From positions 1 through 41,317 of the forward strand of contig CAIZPE010000160.1 in the NCBI GenBank assembly GCA_903934795.1: a DNA stretch of 41,317 nucleotides, in the 5' to 3' direction. This DNA is from an uncultured bacterium (GTDB lineage: Bacteria; Pseudomonadota; Gammaproteobacteria; Burkholderiales; Burkholderiaceae_E). Under the pieces are notes generated by a model that was given only the letters and a program-made list of their open reading frames with translations, did no database searches and was not told where the DNA came from. Position numbers and translations under genes: made by a program. Every line of letters starts with the position of its first letter. The stretch's first letter is position 1. Shown piece after piece: positions 31,270 through 38,739 of this stretch.

Positions 31270-32150
31270 GGCAAGGGCGCCCACCGGCGCGGGGGGGCTC
31301 ACTGGCGCGACGGGCCGCGCTGCCCCTGGTCCTGGCCGGCGTGCTCCTCCAGAGCGGCTGCGCCGCGCTTGACGAGCAGTTGCGCATGGCGGTCTACCGG
31401 CCTTCGCGTGCCCTGCCCGACCCCCTGCCCACACCGGCCGCGCCCGACGAGCGCTGGTTCGTGACCTCCGACGACGCGCAGTCCGCCGGGCAGCGCCTGC
31501 AGCTCTGGTGGATGCCAGCCGCCCGCACGGACGCGCCGACCGTGCTCTACCTGCACGGCAGCTTCCGCAACCTCTACCGCAACCAGCCCAAGATGCAGGC
31601 CTTGCGCGAGGCAGGCCTGTCGGTGCTGGCGGTGGAGTATCGCGGCTGGGGCGAGAGCAGCCCGGCCGTGCCCGACGAAGCCAGCCTGCTGGCCGACGCG
31701 CACCGAGCCTGGCGTGAACTCGTCCGACGCCAGCCCGATCCGAGTCAACGCCTGATCTTCGGCCACTCCCTGGGCGGCGCGGTGGCGGTGGCCCTGGCCG
31801 CAGCCCTGCCCAGGGGCGAGTGCGCCGGGCTGATCCTGGAATCGACTTTCAGCAGCCTGCCCGATCTGGCCGGCCAGCAGGCGCGGCCGGCGGCCTGGCT
31901 GGCGCGGATCGCCGGATTCGGTTTCGACTCGCGCGAACGCCTGGCCACGCTGCGACTGCCCCTGCTGATGCTGCATGGCGAGGCCGACCGTACCGTGCCG
32001 ATCGGCCTCGGCCGACGGCTGTTCGAGGCTGCACCGCCGGGCGCGCGCTTCATCGCGATCGCGCAGGGCAACCACAGCGACCTGCATGCGCAGGCCGCGG
32101 ATGCCTACCGCGCTGCGCTGCAGACCTTCACGGCCTCGCTGCCGCGCTGA
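31242..32150 (+). CDS. Lipoprotein alpha/beta hydrolase
   Basis: This is a serine hydrolase of about 302 residues. It has a lipobox (VLLQSGC), an oxyanion region VLYLHGSFRN, nucleophile elbow FGHSLGGA, acidic residue in HGEADRTVP and catalytic His in QGNHSDLH. The substrate is unknown; it should sit in the membrane facing the periplasm. The start is uncertain. The GTG at 31242 overlaps the preceding gene and gives a long, basic n-region. A CTG at 31302, preceded by seven G residues (31291-31297), would give a more typical lipoprotein signal. It converges closely with the next gene. Confidence 0.82.
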   Translation: MDRRLRDSLRQGRPPARGGSLARRAALPLVLAGVLLQSGCAALDEQLRMAVYRPSRALPDPLPTPAAPDERWFVTSDDAQSAGQRLQLWWMPAARTDAPTVLYLHGSFRNLYRNQPKMQALREAGLSVLAVEYRGWGESSPAVPDEASLLADAHRAWRELVRRQPDPSQRLIFGHSLGGAVAVALAAALPRGECAGLILESTFSSLPDLAGQQARPAAWLARIAGFGFDSRERLATLRLPLLMLHGEADRTVPIGLGRRLFEAAPPGARFIAIAQGNHSDLHAQAADAYRAALQTFTASLPR

Positions 32151-32162
32151 ACGCAGGCGGCA

Positions 32163-33008
32163 TCAGACCGGGTCGGCGAAGTTCGGCAGCCGCTTCTCGA
32201 GGTTGGCACGCACCGCCTCGGCCTGGTTGGGGCTGCCGATCAGACGGGCCTGCTCCACCGACTCGGCCAGCAGGATGGCGGCGGGATCGCCCTGATCGGC
32301 CACGGTGAGCAGCCGCTTGGCCGCGCGCAGGGCGTGCGGATTCTTCTGGCTCATCTCGCGGGCGGTCTGCAGCGCGGTCTGGTAGGGGTCATCGCAGACC
32401 CGGGTGGCCAGGCCCAGCGCCTGCGCCTCGCGGCCATCGACGATGCGGCCGGTGTAGGTGAGTTCGCGGATGACATCCGAGCGCATCAGCGTGCGCATCA
32501 GCAGCGCCCCCCCCATGTCGGGCACCAGACCCCACTTGATCTCCATCACGCACAGACGGGCGTCGGGCGCGATGTAGCGCAGATCGGCGCCGAGCGCGAC
32601 CTGCAGGCCGCCGCCGAAGGCCACCCCGTGCACCGCGGCAATCACGGGCACCGGCACCTGGGTCCAGATCATGGCGGCCTGCTGCGCGGCATTGGCCAGG
32701 CCGTGGCTGCGCCAGGTGATGTCGCGGCCGGTGGTGCCGGCCACCGGCCCGGCGCCCTGCCCGCCCTGGGCCATCTGGCCGAAGCGCGAGGTGTCCAGGC
32801 CTGCGCAGAAGGCACGGCCCTCGCCGGAGAGCACCACCGCACGCACCGACGGCATGCGCGAGACCCGCTCGCCGGTCTCGATCAGGGCGGCAAACATGGC
32901 CGCATCGAGCGCGTTCATCTTGTCGGCGCGCCACAGGCGGACATCGGCCACGCCATCGGCATCGATGCGCAGCCGCACCCGTTCGCCCACCATCTCGTCG
33001 ATCAGCAT
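32163..33008 (-). CDS. Enoyl-CoA hydratase/isomerase family (crotonase) protein
   Basis: This 281-residue protein has the crotonase fold: NALDAAMFAALIE, oxyanion-hole motifs GRAFCAGLD and HGVAFGGGLQVALGADLR, the active-site region MEIKWGLVPDMGG, and a C-terminal helix region (KNPHALRAAKRLL). It acts on a CoA thioester, most likely in fatty-acid or related catabolism. The ATG at 33008 has GGGAG seven bases upstream. It follows the TRAP permease gene on the same strand after 56 bases, but there is no clear functional link. Confidence 0.9.
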   Translation of the reverse strand: MLIDEMVGERVRLRIDADGVADVRLWRADKMNALDAAMFAALIETGERVSRMPSVRAVVLSGEGRAFCAGLDTSRFGQMAQGGQGAGPVAGTTGRDITWRSHGLANAAQQAAMIWTQVPVPVIAAVHGVAFGGGLQVALGADLRYIAPDARLCVMEIKWGLVPDMGGALLMRTLMRSDVIRELTYTGRIVDGREAQALGLATRVCDDPYQTALQTAREMSQKNPHALRAAKRLLTVADQGDPAAILLAESVEQARLIGSPNQAEAVRANLEKRLPNFADPV

Positions 33009-33064
33009 TCTGGTTCTCCCGGTTCCGGATGAGGATGGACGCGCGATGCCGCGCGCCCGCGTTG

Positions 33065-35071
33065 TCAGACCCGCCGCAGTCGGAACACCGACAGGCCGGT
33101 GGCCAGCACGAGGCAGACCGCCGCGGCGATGAGCAGCGTGGCCGCGCCGACCGGCAGCAGCGGACCGGCCGGCGTGGCAAGCAGCACCCCGCCGACCATG
33201 AGCAGCAGTCGCACCGGCCATTCCAGCGCGCCCAGCCCTTGCAGGTTGCCCACCATCAGCAGATAGCCCTGGATGCCCCCGCAGATGAAGCAGATCCCGA
33301 TGCCGCACTTGGCGGTGAGCCAAAGCGCCTGCGCCCAGGACCCCTGCAGCACCAGCGCGGGGTCGAGCACGAAGAAGAAGGGCAGGAAGTAGATGATCGA
33401 GCCCACCCGCATGGACTCCCAGCCGGTCTTCATGGCCGGGGCGCCGGCAATGCCGGCGGCCGCGAAGGAGGCGATCGCCACCGGCGGCGTGATCGAGGAG
33501 AGCATGCCCCAGTAGAAGACGAACATGTGGACGGCCATCTTGTTCAGGCCGGCCTTCTCGAGGGCCGGGCCGACCAGGATGGCGAGGAAGATGTAGCAGG
33601 CGGTGGTGGTGAGGCCGAGGCCCAGCACGAGGCTGGTGACCGCGGTCATGGCCAGCAGCAGCAGCGCATCGCTGCCCGCGATGCGAAGCAGATCGCTGGC
33701 CAGGCTGGAGATCACCCCGGTCATGGAGAAGGCGCCGATGAGCAGGCCGCAGCCGGCCAGGATGCCGATCAGCTCGACGAAGGTGCGGCCGTTCACCTCG
33801 AAGAACTTGAGCACCGTGGCCCAGGTCCACTTCTCGCGGTTGAGGGCCTGGTTGAGGACCAGCAGCAGCAGGGTGGCCCAGAACGGCGCGTGGCTTTCGC
33901 GCTTCATCACCAGCAGCATGAAGATCAGCAGCGCGATCACGAACAGGTAGTACCAGCCCTCGCGGAAGGTCTGCCGCAGGGTGGGCAGTTCGCTGCGCGG
34001 CAGGCCGGCCAGACCGTGGCGCGCGGCATAGGCGTCCACCTGCATGAACAGGCCGAAGTAGTAGAGCAGCGCCGGGATGACCGCGGCGAGCGCCACCTCG
34101 GCATAGCTGACGCCCAGGAACTGCGCGATCACGAAGGCGGTGGCGCCCATGACCGGCGGGGCGAGCACCGCGCCGGTGGAGGCGCAGGCCTCGATCGCCC
34201 CGGCATAGGTGGCGCGAAAGCCGGTGCGCTTCATGACCGGGATGGTCATGGTGCCGGCGGTGAGCACATTGGAGACGATCGAGCCCGACATCATGCCCAG
34301 CAGCGCGCTGGCGAAGATGCAGACCTTGGCCGCGCCGCCGCGCAGCGTGCCGCACAGGGCGAAGGAGAGGTTGATGAAGAAACGCCCTGCCCCGGTCATC
34401 ATCAGCGCCGAGCCGAACACCAGGAAGCCGATCACGGTCTCGGCGAAGGCCTGCAGCGGGATGCCGAGCAGGCTCTCGGCCGAGAGCATGTGGTAGACCG
34501 CCGCCTGCTCGAGGGTGTACTGCTGGCCCTTGAGCGGACCGAGCCAGGCCGAGTCGGCGAACACCGGGTACAGCGTGAACGGGAGGATGGACAGCAGCAG
34601 GCTCCAGCCCCCGGTGCGGCGCAGGCCTTCCATGAGCACCGCCCACATCAGGTAGCTGGCCCAGATGACCGAGGTCGGCGCGCCGGTGAACTCCCAGCCG
34701 AGCTCGGCGGCGCGGCGGATGTTGACCATGAGGAACACCGACACCGCAGCGGTGAGCACGAACAGCAGCGCGTCGTACCACGGCACCCGGTTGACCGGCG
34801 CGCCAGCAGAGCCCGGAAACACCAGGAAGACAAAGGGCAGCGAGACCAGCAGCAGGCCGTAGTAGTACTCGGTGTTCAGCGGCGTGAAGCCGACGAAGAA
34901 CTTGAGCGTGAACTGCTGGTTCACGCACAGGAAGATGGTGAGCGCGGCGGCGCCGATCAGCAGCCAGCGCCAGGCGCTGGGCAGGGACCGGACGCGGGTG
35001 ATCTCGGAGTCGAGCGGCGCGGCGTGCGGATCGTCGAAGGCAGGCGGGGGACTGGCGGGGGTGGGGGTCAA
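33065..35071 (-). CDS. TRAP transporter fused permease (4TM/12TM, TAXI type)
   Basis: This 668-residue membrane protein has an N-terminal four-helix DctQ-like part. It is fused to a large DctM-like part with typical blocks (LMMTGAGRFFINLSFALCGT, GMMSGSIVSNVLTAGTMTIP, GAIEACASTGAVLAPPVMGA, YWGMLSSITPPVAIASFAAA). It imports organic acids or similar solutes using the Na+ gradient and a periplasmic TAXI-type receptor. No receptor gene is adjacent; the receptor at 36881 belongs to a different (TctC) family. The ATG at 35071 gives the usual family length. Confidence 0.94.
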   Translation of the reverse strand: MTPTPASPPPAFDDPHAAPLDSEITRVRSLPSAWRWLLIGAAALTIFLCVNQQFTLKFFVGFTPLNTEYYYGLLLVSLPFVFLVFPGSAGAPVNRVPWYDALLFVLTAAVSVFLMVNIRRAAELGWEFTGAPTSVIWASYLMWAVLMEGLRRTGGWSLLLSILPFTLYPVFADSAWLGPLKGQQYTLEQAAVYHMLSAESLLGIPLQAFAETVIGFLVFGSALMMTGAGRFFINLSFALCGTLRGGAAKVCIFASALLGMMSGSIVSNVLTAGTMTIPVMKRTGFRATYAGAIEACASTGAVLAPPVMGATAFVIAQFLGVSYAEVALAAVIPALLYYFGLFMQVDAYAARHGLAGLPRSELPTLRQTFREGWYYLFVIALLIFMLLVMKRESHAPFWATLLLLVLNQALNREKWTWATVLKFFEVNGRTFVELIGILAGCGLLIGAFSMTGVISSLASDLLRIAGSDALLLLAMTAVTSLVLGLGLTTTACYIFLAILVGPALEKAGLNKMAVHMFVFYWGMLSSITPPVAIASFAAAGIAGAPAMKTGWESMRVGSIIYFLPFFFVLDPALVLQGSWAQALWLTAKCGIGICFICGGIQGYLLMVGNLQGLGALEWPVRLLLMVGGVLLATPAGPLLPVGAATLLIAAAVCLVLATGLSVFRLRRV

Positions 35072-35297
35072 GGCAGGGCCTTCGGCTCGCGTCGCGGGAT
35101 CGGTCGATCATAGCCGCCCTCCGCGGCGGCCGGCCGGCCGCGGACCAAGCCCCGGAATGGCCGCCCTCGGCCCGTCAGCGGAATCGGACCCTCGGGTGGC
35201 GCGGCCCTCACCCGCCGGGTTTGTCGGATCGGCCCCGATGTGGTTCGATCGCGGCTACCGGCCGCACCGGGCGGCGGGTTCATCCAGGGAGCACACC

Positions 35298-35543
35298 ATG
35301 CGCGCCATTCTCGTCGGAATCGTTCTGTCGGCCTTCGCGGCCACCGCCTTCGCCGAAGGCGAAACCTGCAGCGCCCGCTCGGCCGAGAAGAAGCTGGCCG
35401 GCGCGGCCAAGACCAGCTTCATGAAGAAATGCACCGAGGACGCCAAGGCGGCCTGCGAGAGCGCGTCGGCCGAGAAGAAGCTGGCCGGCGCCGCCAAGAC
35501 CAGCTTCATGAAGAAGTGCGAGAAGGACGCGGTGGGCGGCTGA
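35298..35543 (+). CDS. Small periplasmic PsiF-repeat protein
   Basis: This 81-residue protein has a signal peptide (MRAILVGIVLSAFAATAFA) and two near-identical PsiF-type repeats: SAEKKLAGAAKTSFMKKC appears twice, at about residues 29-46 and 57-74. The first is separated from the second by a short acidic/basic spacer with one further Cys. The family is named after a phosphate-starvation-inducible protein of E. coli; its function is unknown. The paired Cys residues suggest disulfides in the periplasm. The codons of the two repeats are also nearly identical, pointing to a recent duplication. Confidence 0.88.
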   Translation: MRAILVGIVLSAFAATAFAEGETCSARSAEKKLAGAAKTSFMKKCTEDAKAACESASAEKKLAGAAKTSFMKKCEKDAVGG

Positions 35544-35550
35544 GCCCACC
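35531..35550. terminator. Stem-loop between convergent PsiF-repeat and alcohol dehydrogenase genes
   Basis: GGTGGGC (35531-35537), a six-base loop and GCCCACC (35544-35550) form a perfect stem spanning the stop codon of the rightward gene, 12 bases before the end of the leftward gene. There is no T-tract. It could act on both transcripts. Confidence 0.45.
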
Positions 35551-35561
35551 ACGGGCCGCAC

Positions 35562-36629
35562 TCAGGCGGCCGCGGTCTCCATGTCGATGACCACCCGGCC
35601 GAGCACACGGCCGGCCTTGAGTTCATCGAGGGTGCGGTTGATCTCGCTGCAGGCGCGCACTTCCACCGGGGTGCGGGCGAGCTTGCCCGACTGGGCAAGC
35701 AGCACCAGCTCGCGCAGCTCGGCCAGATTGCCCACGTACGACCCGCCCACGGTGATCGCGCGCTGGGCCAGCGGCGGCAGCGGCAGCGTGATCTGACCGC
35801 CATACAGACCGCACATGATGTAGCGCCCGCCCTTGCGGAAGGCGCCGATCGCCAGCTCGGCCGTGGCCGGCATGCCCACCAGGTCGATCGCACCGGCGAG
35901 GTTGTCCTGGGTGAGCGCCTTGAGCCGGGCGACCGCATCGGCGCCACGGGTGTCGAGGCTGACCCGCGCACCGAGAGCGACCGCCTGGTCGAGCTTGGTC
36001 TGGTCGACATCGCAGGCCACGATGTTCTCGACGCCGCGGGCGCGCAGGATCGCGATGGTGGCCATGCCCAGGCCGCCGCAACCGATCACCGCCACCCAGT
36101 CGCGGGCGGTGAGCTCCGGGAGCTTGCCGATGGCGCTGTAGGCGGTCAGACCGGAGCAGGCCAGGGTGGCGGCATAGGCTTCGTCAAGGCCTGCGGAGTC
36201 GATGAGGTACTTCGCATCGGGCACCACGAGATGCGTGCCGTAGGCGCCCTGCGACATCACGCCGATGAACCGGCCGGCCAGGCAGTAGTTGTCCTGCCCG
36301 GCCTCGCAGACCGCGCACTTGCCGCAGCCGATCCAGGGATAGACCAGGCGCCGGTCGCCCACCTTGACGCCGGTGACCTCGGGCCCGACCGCCTCGACCA
36401 CGCCGAACGGTTCGTGTCCGACGGTGAACGGCGGCACGCAGCCGCGATCGCGGACATAGAACCGATTGCCGCCGCCGAGGTCGAAGTAGCCGTCCCAGAT
36501 GTGCAGGTCGGAGTGGCAGATGCCCGAGCGGGTGACACGAACCAGCACCTCCTTGCCCTGGGGACGCGGCGTTTCGCGAAGCCGCACCTGCAGGGGTTTG
36601 CCGTGCTCGATGACGTCGTAGCTGATCAT
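35562..36629 (-). CDS. Zinc-dependent alcohol dehydrogenase (NAD-type)
   Basis: This 355-residue MDR-family enzyme has catalytic-zinc ligands Cys38 (GICHSDLH) and His in VGHEPFG. A structural-zinc Cys cluster reads GCGKCAVCEAGQDNYC. The Rossmann motif IGCGGLGMATIA is followed by an Asp after the second strand (ACDVDQTK), which favours NAD over NADP. It should oxidise an alcohol or reduce an aldehyde; the substrate is unknown. An insert, YFDLGGGNRFYVRDRGC, follows the first motif. It is divergent from the TctC-type receptor, with 251 bases between them. Confidence 0.93.
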   Translation of the reverse strand: MISYDVIEHGKPLQVRLRETPRPQGKEVLVRVTRSGICHSDLHIWDGYFDLGGGNRFYVRDRGCVPPFTVGHEPFGVVEAVGPEVTGVKVGDRRLVYPWIGCGKCAVCEAGQDNYCLAGRFIGVMSQGAYGTHLVVPDAKYLIDSAGLDEAYAATLACSGLTAYSAIGKLPELTARDWVAVIGCGGLGMATIAILRARGVENIVACDVDQTKLDQAVALGARVSLDTRGADAVARLKALTQDNLAGAIDLVGMPATAELAIGAFRKGGRYIMCGLYGGQITLPLPPLAQRAITVGGSYVGNLAELRELVLLAQSGKLARTPVEVRACSEINRTLDELKAGRVLGRVVIDMETAAA

Positions 36630-36880
36630 GGAAGTGACTCCCGCGGGGCGTTGTGACGGATGGGCGGCCCGTGCCCGGCAACGGCGCCACCCGCCGATGG
36701 TATCGCGGGCAACCGGCCGGCCATTCCGCTAAACCCACCCACCCGCCATGACCGCATCGGCCGATGCTGCAGACCGACTTGCCGGCCGGGTGGCTCGCCA
36801 TGCCGCGTCCAGGGATGCCCCGGCGATGCCCGCCTGCGCCGGCTTATCATCGCGGGCCTCGTCGATCCCGGAGTCGTCCC

Positions 36881-37852
36881 ATGCCCAACCTCACCCGCCG
36901 CGCGCTGAGCGCGCTGCCTCTCGCCGCCCTGCCCGGCCTGGCGGCCGCCCAGGCGTTCCCGGCCAAGCCCGTGCGCCTGATCTGCCCCTTCCCGCCGGGT
37001 GGCGCGGTGGACATCGCCTCGCGGGCCGTGGCCGCCGAGATGAGCAAGACCCTGGGCCAGCCGGTCACGGTGGAGAACAAGCCCGGCGCCGGCGGCAACA
37101 TCGGCGGTGCGGAAGCCGCACGCTCCGCACCGGACGGCTACACGCTGTTCATGACCACCAGCGGCATCAGCGCCATCAACCCGGTGCTGTACCGCAAGAT
37201 GCCCTTCGACCCCAACAAGGACCTGATCCCGGTCTCGGCGCTGGTCTCGCTCTCGAATGTGCTGGTGGTGCACCCCTCGGTGAAGGCCAACTCGGTGGCC
37301 GAGGTGCTGGCGCTGGTGCGGGCCAGCCCCGGCAAGGTGACCTATGCCTCGAGCGGCTCGGGAACCAGCATCCACATGTCAGCCGAGATGTTCAAGCATC
37401 TCACCGGCACCGACATCGTCCATGTGCCCTACAAGGGCAGCGCCCCGGCGCTCACCGATCTGCTTGGTGGACAGGTGCAGATGATGTTCGACAACATTCC
37501 CTCGGCCCTGCCGCACATCAAGGCCGGCAAGCTGCGGGCGCTGGCCACCACCGGCGCGCGCCGGGACCCGGCGCTGCCCGATCTGCCCACCGTGGCCGAA
37601 GCCGGCGTGCCGGGCTACGAGGCCGGGGTGTGGTTCGGCCTGGCGGTGCCGGCGGGCACGCCCGCCGATGTGGTCGCACGGCTGAATGCCGAGGCGGTCA
37701 AGGCCACGCGCTCGCCCGACTTCGTGCGCCGCATGAGCGAGCTGGGCTACCTCATCCTGGGCACCAGCGCCGAGCAGATGGCATCGATGCAGCGTGCCGA
37801 GCAGGCCCGCTGGGCGCCGGTGGTCAAGTCCTCGGGCGCCACCGCCGACTGA
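36881..37852 (+). CDS. Tripartite tricarboxylate transporter receptor (TctC/Bug family)
   Basis: This 323-residue periplasmic binding protein has a twin-arginine-like signal (LTRRALSALPLAALPGLAAA). The family blocks are PVRLICPFPPGGAVDIASR, VENKPGAGGNIG, VPYKGSAPALTDLLGGQVQM and KAGKLRALATTGARR. It captures a carboxylate or similar anionic solute for a TctAB permease, which is not present here. Orphan receptors of this kind are numerous in Burkholderiales. The ATG at 36881 has GGAG about seven bases upstream. A possible -10, TATCAT (36845-36850), lies just before it, without a clear -35. Confidence 0.94.
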   Translation: MPNLTRRALSALPLAALPGLAAAQAFPAKPVRLICPFPPGGAVDIASRAVAAEMSKTLGQPVTVENKPGAGGNIGGAEAARSAPDGYTLFMTTSGISAINPVLYRKMPFDPNKDLIPVSALVSLSNVLVVHPSVKANSVAEVLALVRASPGKVTYASSGSGTSIHMSAEMFKHLTGTDIVHVPYKGSAPALTDLLGGQVQMMFDNIPSALPHIKAGKLRALATTGARRDPALPDLPTVAEAGVPGYEAGVWFGLAVPAGTPADVVARLNAEAVKATRSPDFVRRMSELGYLILGTSAEQMASMQRAEQARWAPVVKSSGATAD

Positions 37853-37863
37853 CGCGTCGGCAC

Positions 37864-38736
37864 TCAGACCGGCATGACGGTCACGCGCACCGTCAGTTGC
37901 TGGGCGCCGCCGCCGCGCACCACGCCGCGCAGCGGCGGCACATCGCCGTAGTCGCGCCCCCATCCCAGGGTGATGAATCCCTGGTCGGCGAGGCGGCCGT
38001 TGGTGGGATCGACATCGACCCAGCCCAGCCCGGTCAGCCAGACCGCGACCCAGGCATGCGAGGCATCGGCGCCGATCAGTCGCGGCTGGCCCGGCGGGGG
38101 CTGGGTGAGCAGATAGCCGCTCACATACCGCGCTGGCAGGCCCAGCCCACGCAGTCCGCTGATCATCAGGTGGGCGAAGTCCTGGCAGACGCCGCGACGG
38201 CGCGAGAGCACCTCCGCAAGCGGTGTGCCCACCTGGGTGGCGTCGGGGTCGAAGCGGAAGCTGCCGCGGATGCGGCGTGCCAGGCCGAGCAGCGCGGCCA
38301 GCGCATCGCGCCCCGGCACGAACTCCTGGCGCGCCAGCGACAGCGCCTCGGGCAGCAGCGGCACGAAGGGTGAGCCCAGCCCGAACTGGGCAAGCTCCCA
38401 GCGCAGTGCCGGCTCGCCCTCGCGCAGGGCGCGCGCCGAGACCTCCCAGGCATCCGCCTGGGACGGCAGCGCCGCGGCCCGCACCAGGACCTCGGCATTG
38501 CTGAAGACCTGCAGCCCGGCATGCGCGCCGGGCACGGCGAATCGCTGCACGGGATTGCCGAAGTAGTCCACGCCCTCGGCCATCTCGGCGGCGGCGGGCG
38601 CCACCCGCAGGGTGTGATCGCACAGGGTCTGACGCGCCGTCTGGCGCGGCCGAAGATGAGCGAGCTGCCAGGCGCTGTCGGCCGGCCACTCGTAGCGGTA
38701 CTCGGTCTCGTGGTGGATCCGGTAGCGGCTGGCCAT
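37864..38736 (-). CDS. Transglutaminase-like protease-fold protein
   Basis: This is a 290-residue protein. The N-terminal beta domain (YRIHHETEYRYEWPADSAWQ) precedes a transglutaminase-like core with the Cys-His-Asp triad: Cys in RRRGVCQDFAHLM, His in GADASHAWVAVW, Asp in WVDVDPTNG. Such proteins regularly accompany the ATP-grasp/alpha-E genes, as here, and are presumed to act in making or processing a peptide-like product whose identity is unknown. It starts three bases after the stop of the upstream gene. Confidence 0.92.
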   Translation of the reverse strand: MASRYRIHHETEYRYEWPADSAWQLAHLRPRQTARQTLCDHTLRVAPAAAEMAEGVDYFGNPVQRFAVPGAHAGLQVFSNAEVLVRAAALPSQADAWEVSARALREGEPALRWELAQFGLGSPFVPLLPEALSLARQEFVPGRDALAALLGLARRIRGSFRFDPDATQVGTPLAEVLSRRRGVCQDFAHLMISGLRGLGLPARYVSGYLLTQPPPGQPRLIGADASHAWVAVWLTGLGWVDVDPTNGRLADQGFITLGWGRDYGDVPPLRGVVRGGGAQQLTVRVTVMPV

Positions 38737-38739
38737 GGA

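Noticed and set aside
33009-35111. Continuous minus-strand frame joining upstream of the crotonase-family gene
   Set aside because: The upstream extension is an out-of-frame reading of the TRAP permease gene. The real gene begins at the ATG at 33008 with its own ribosome-binding site.
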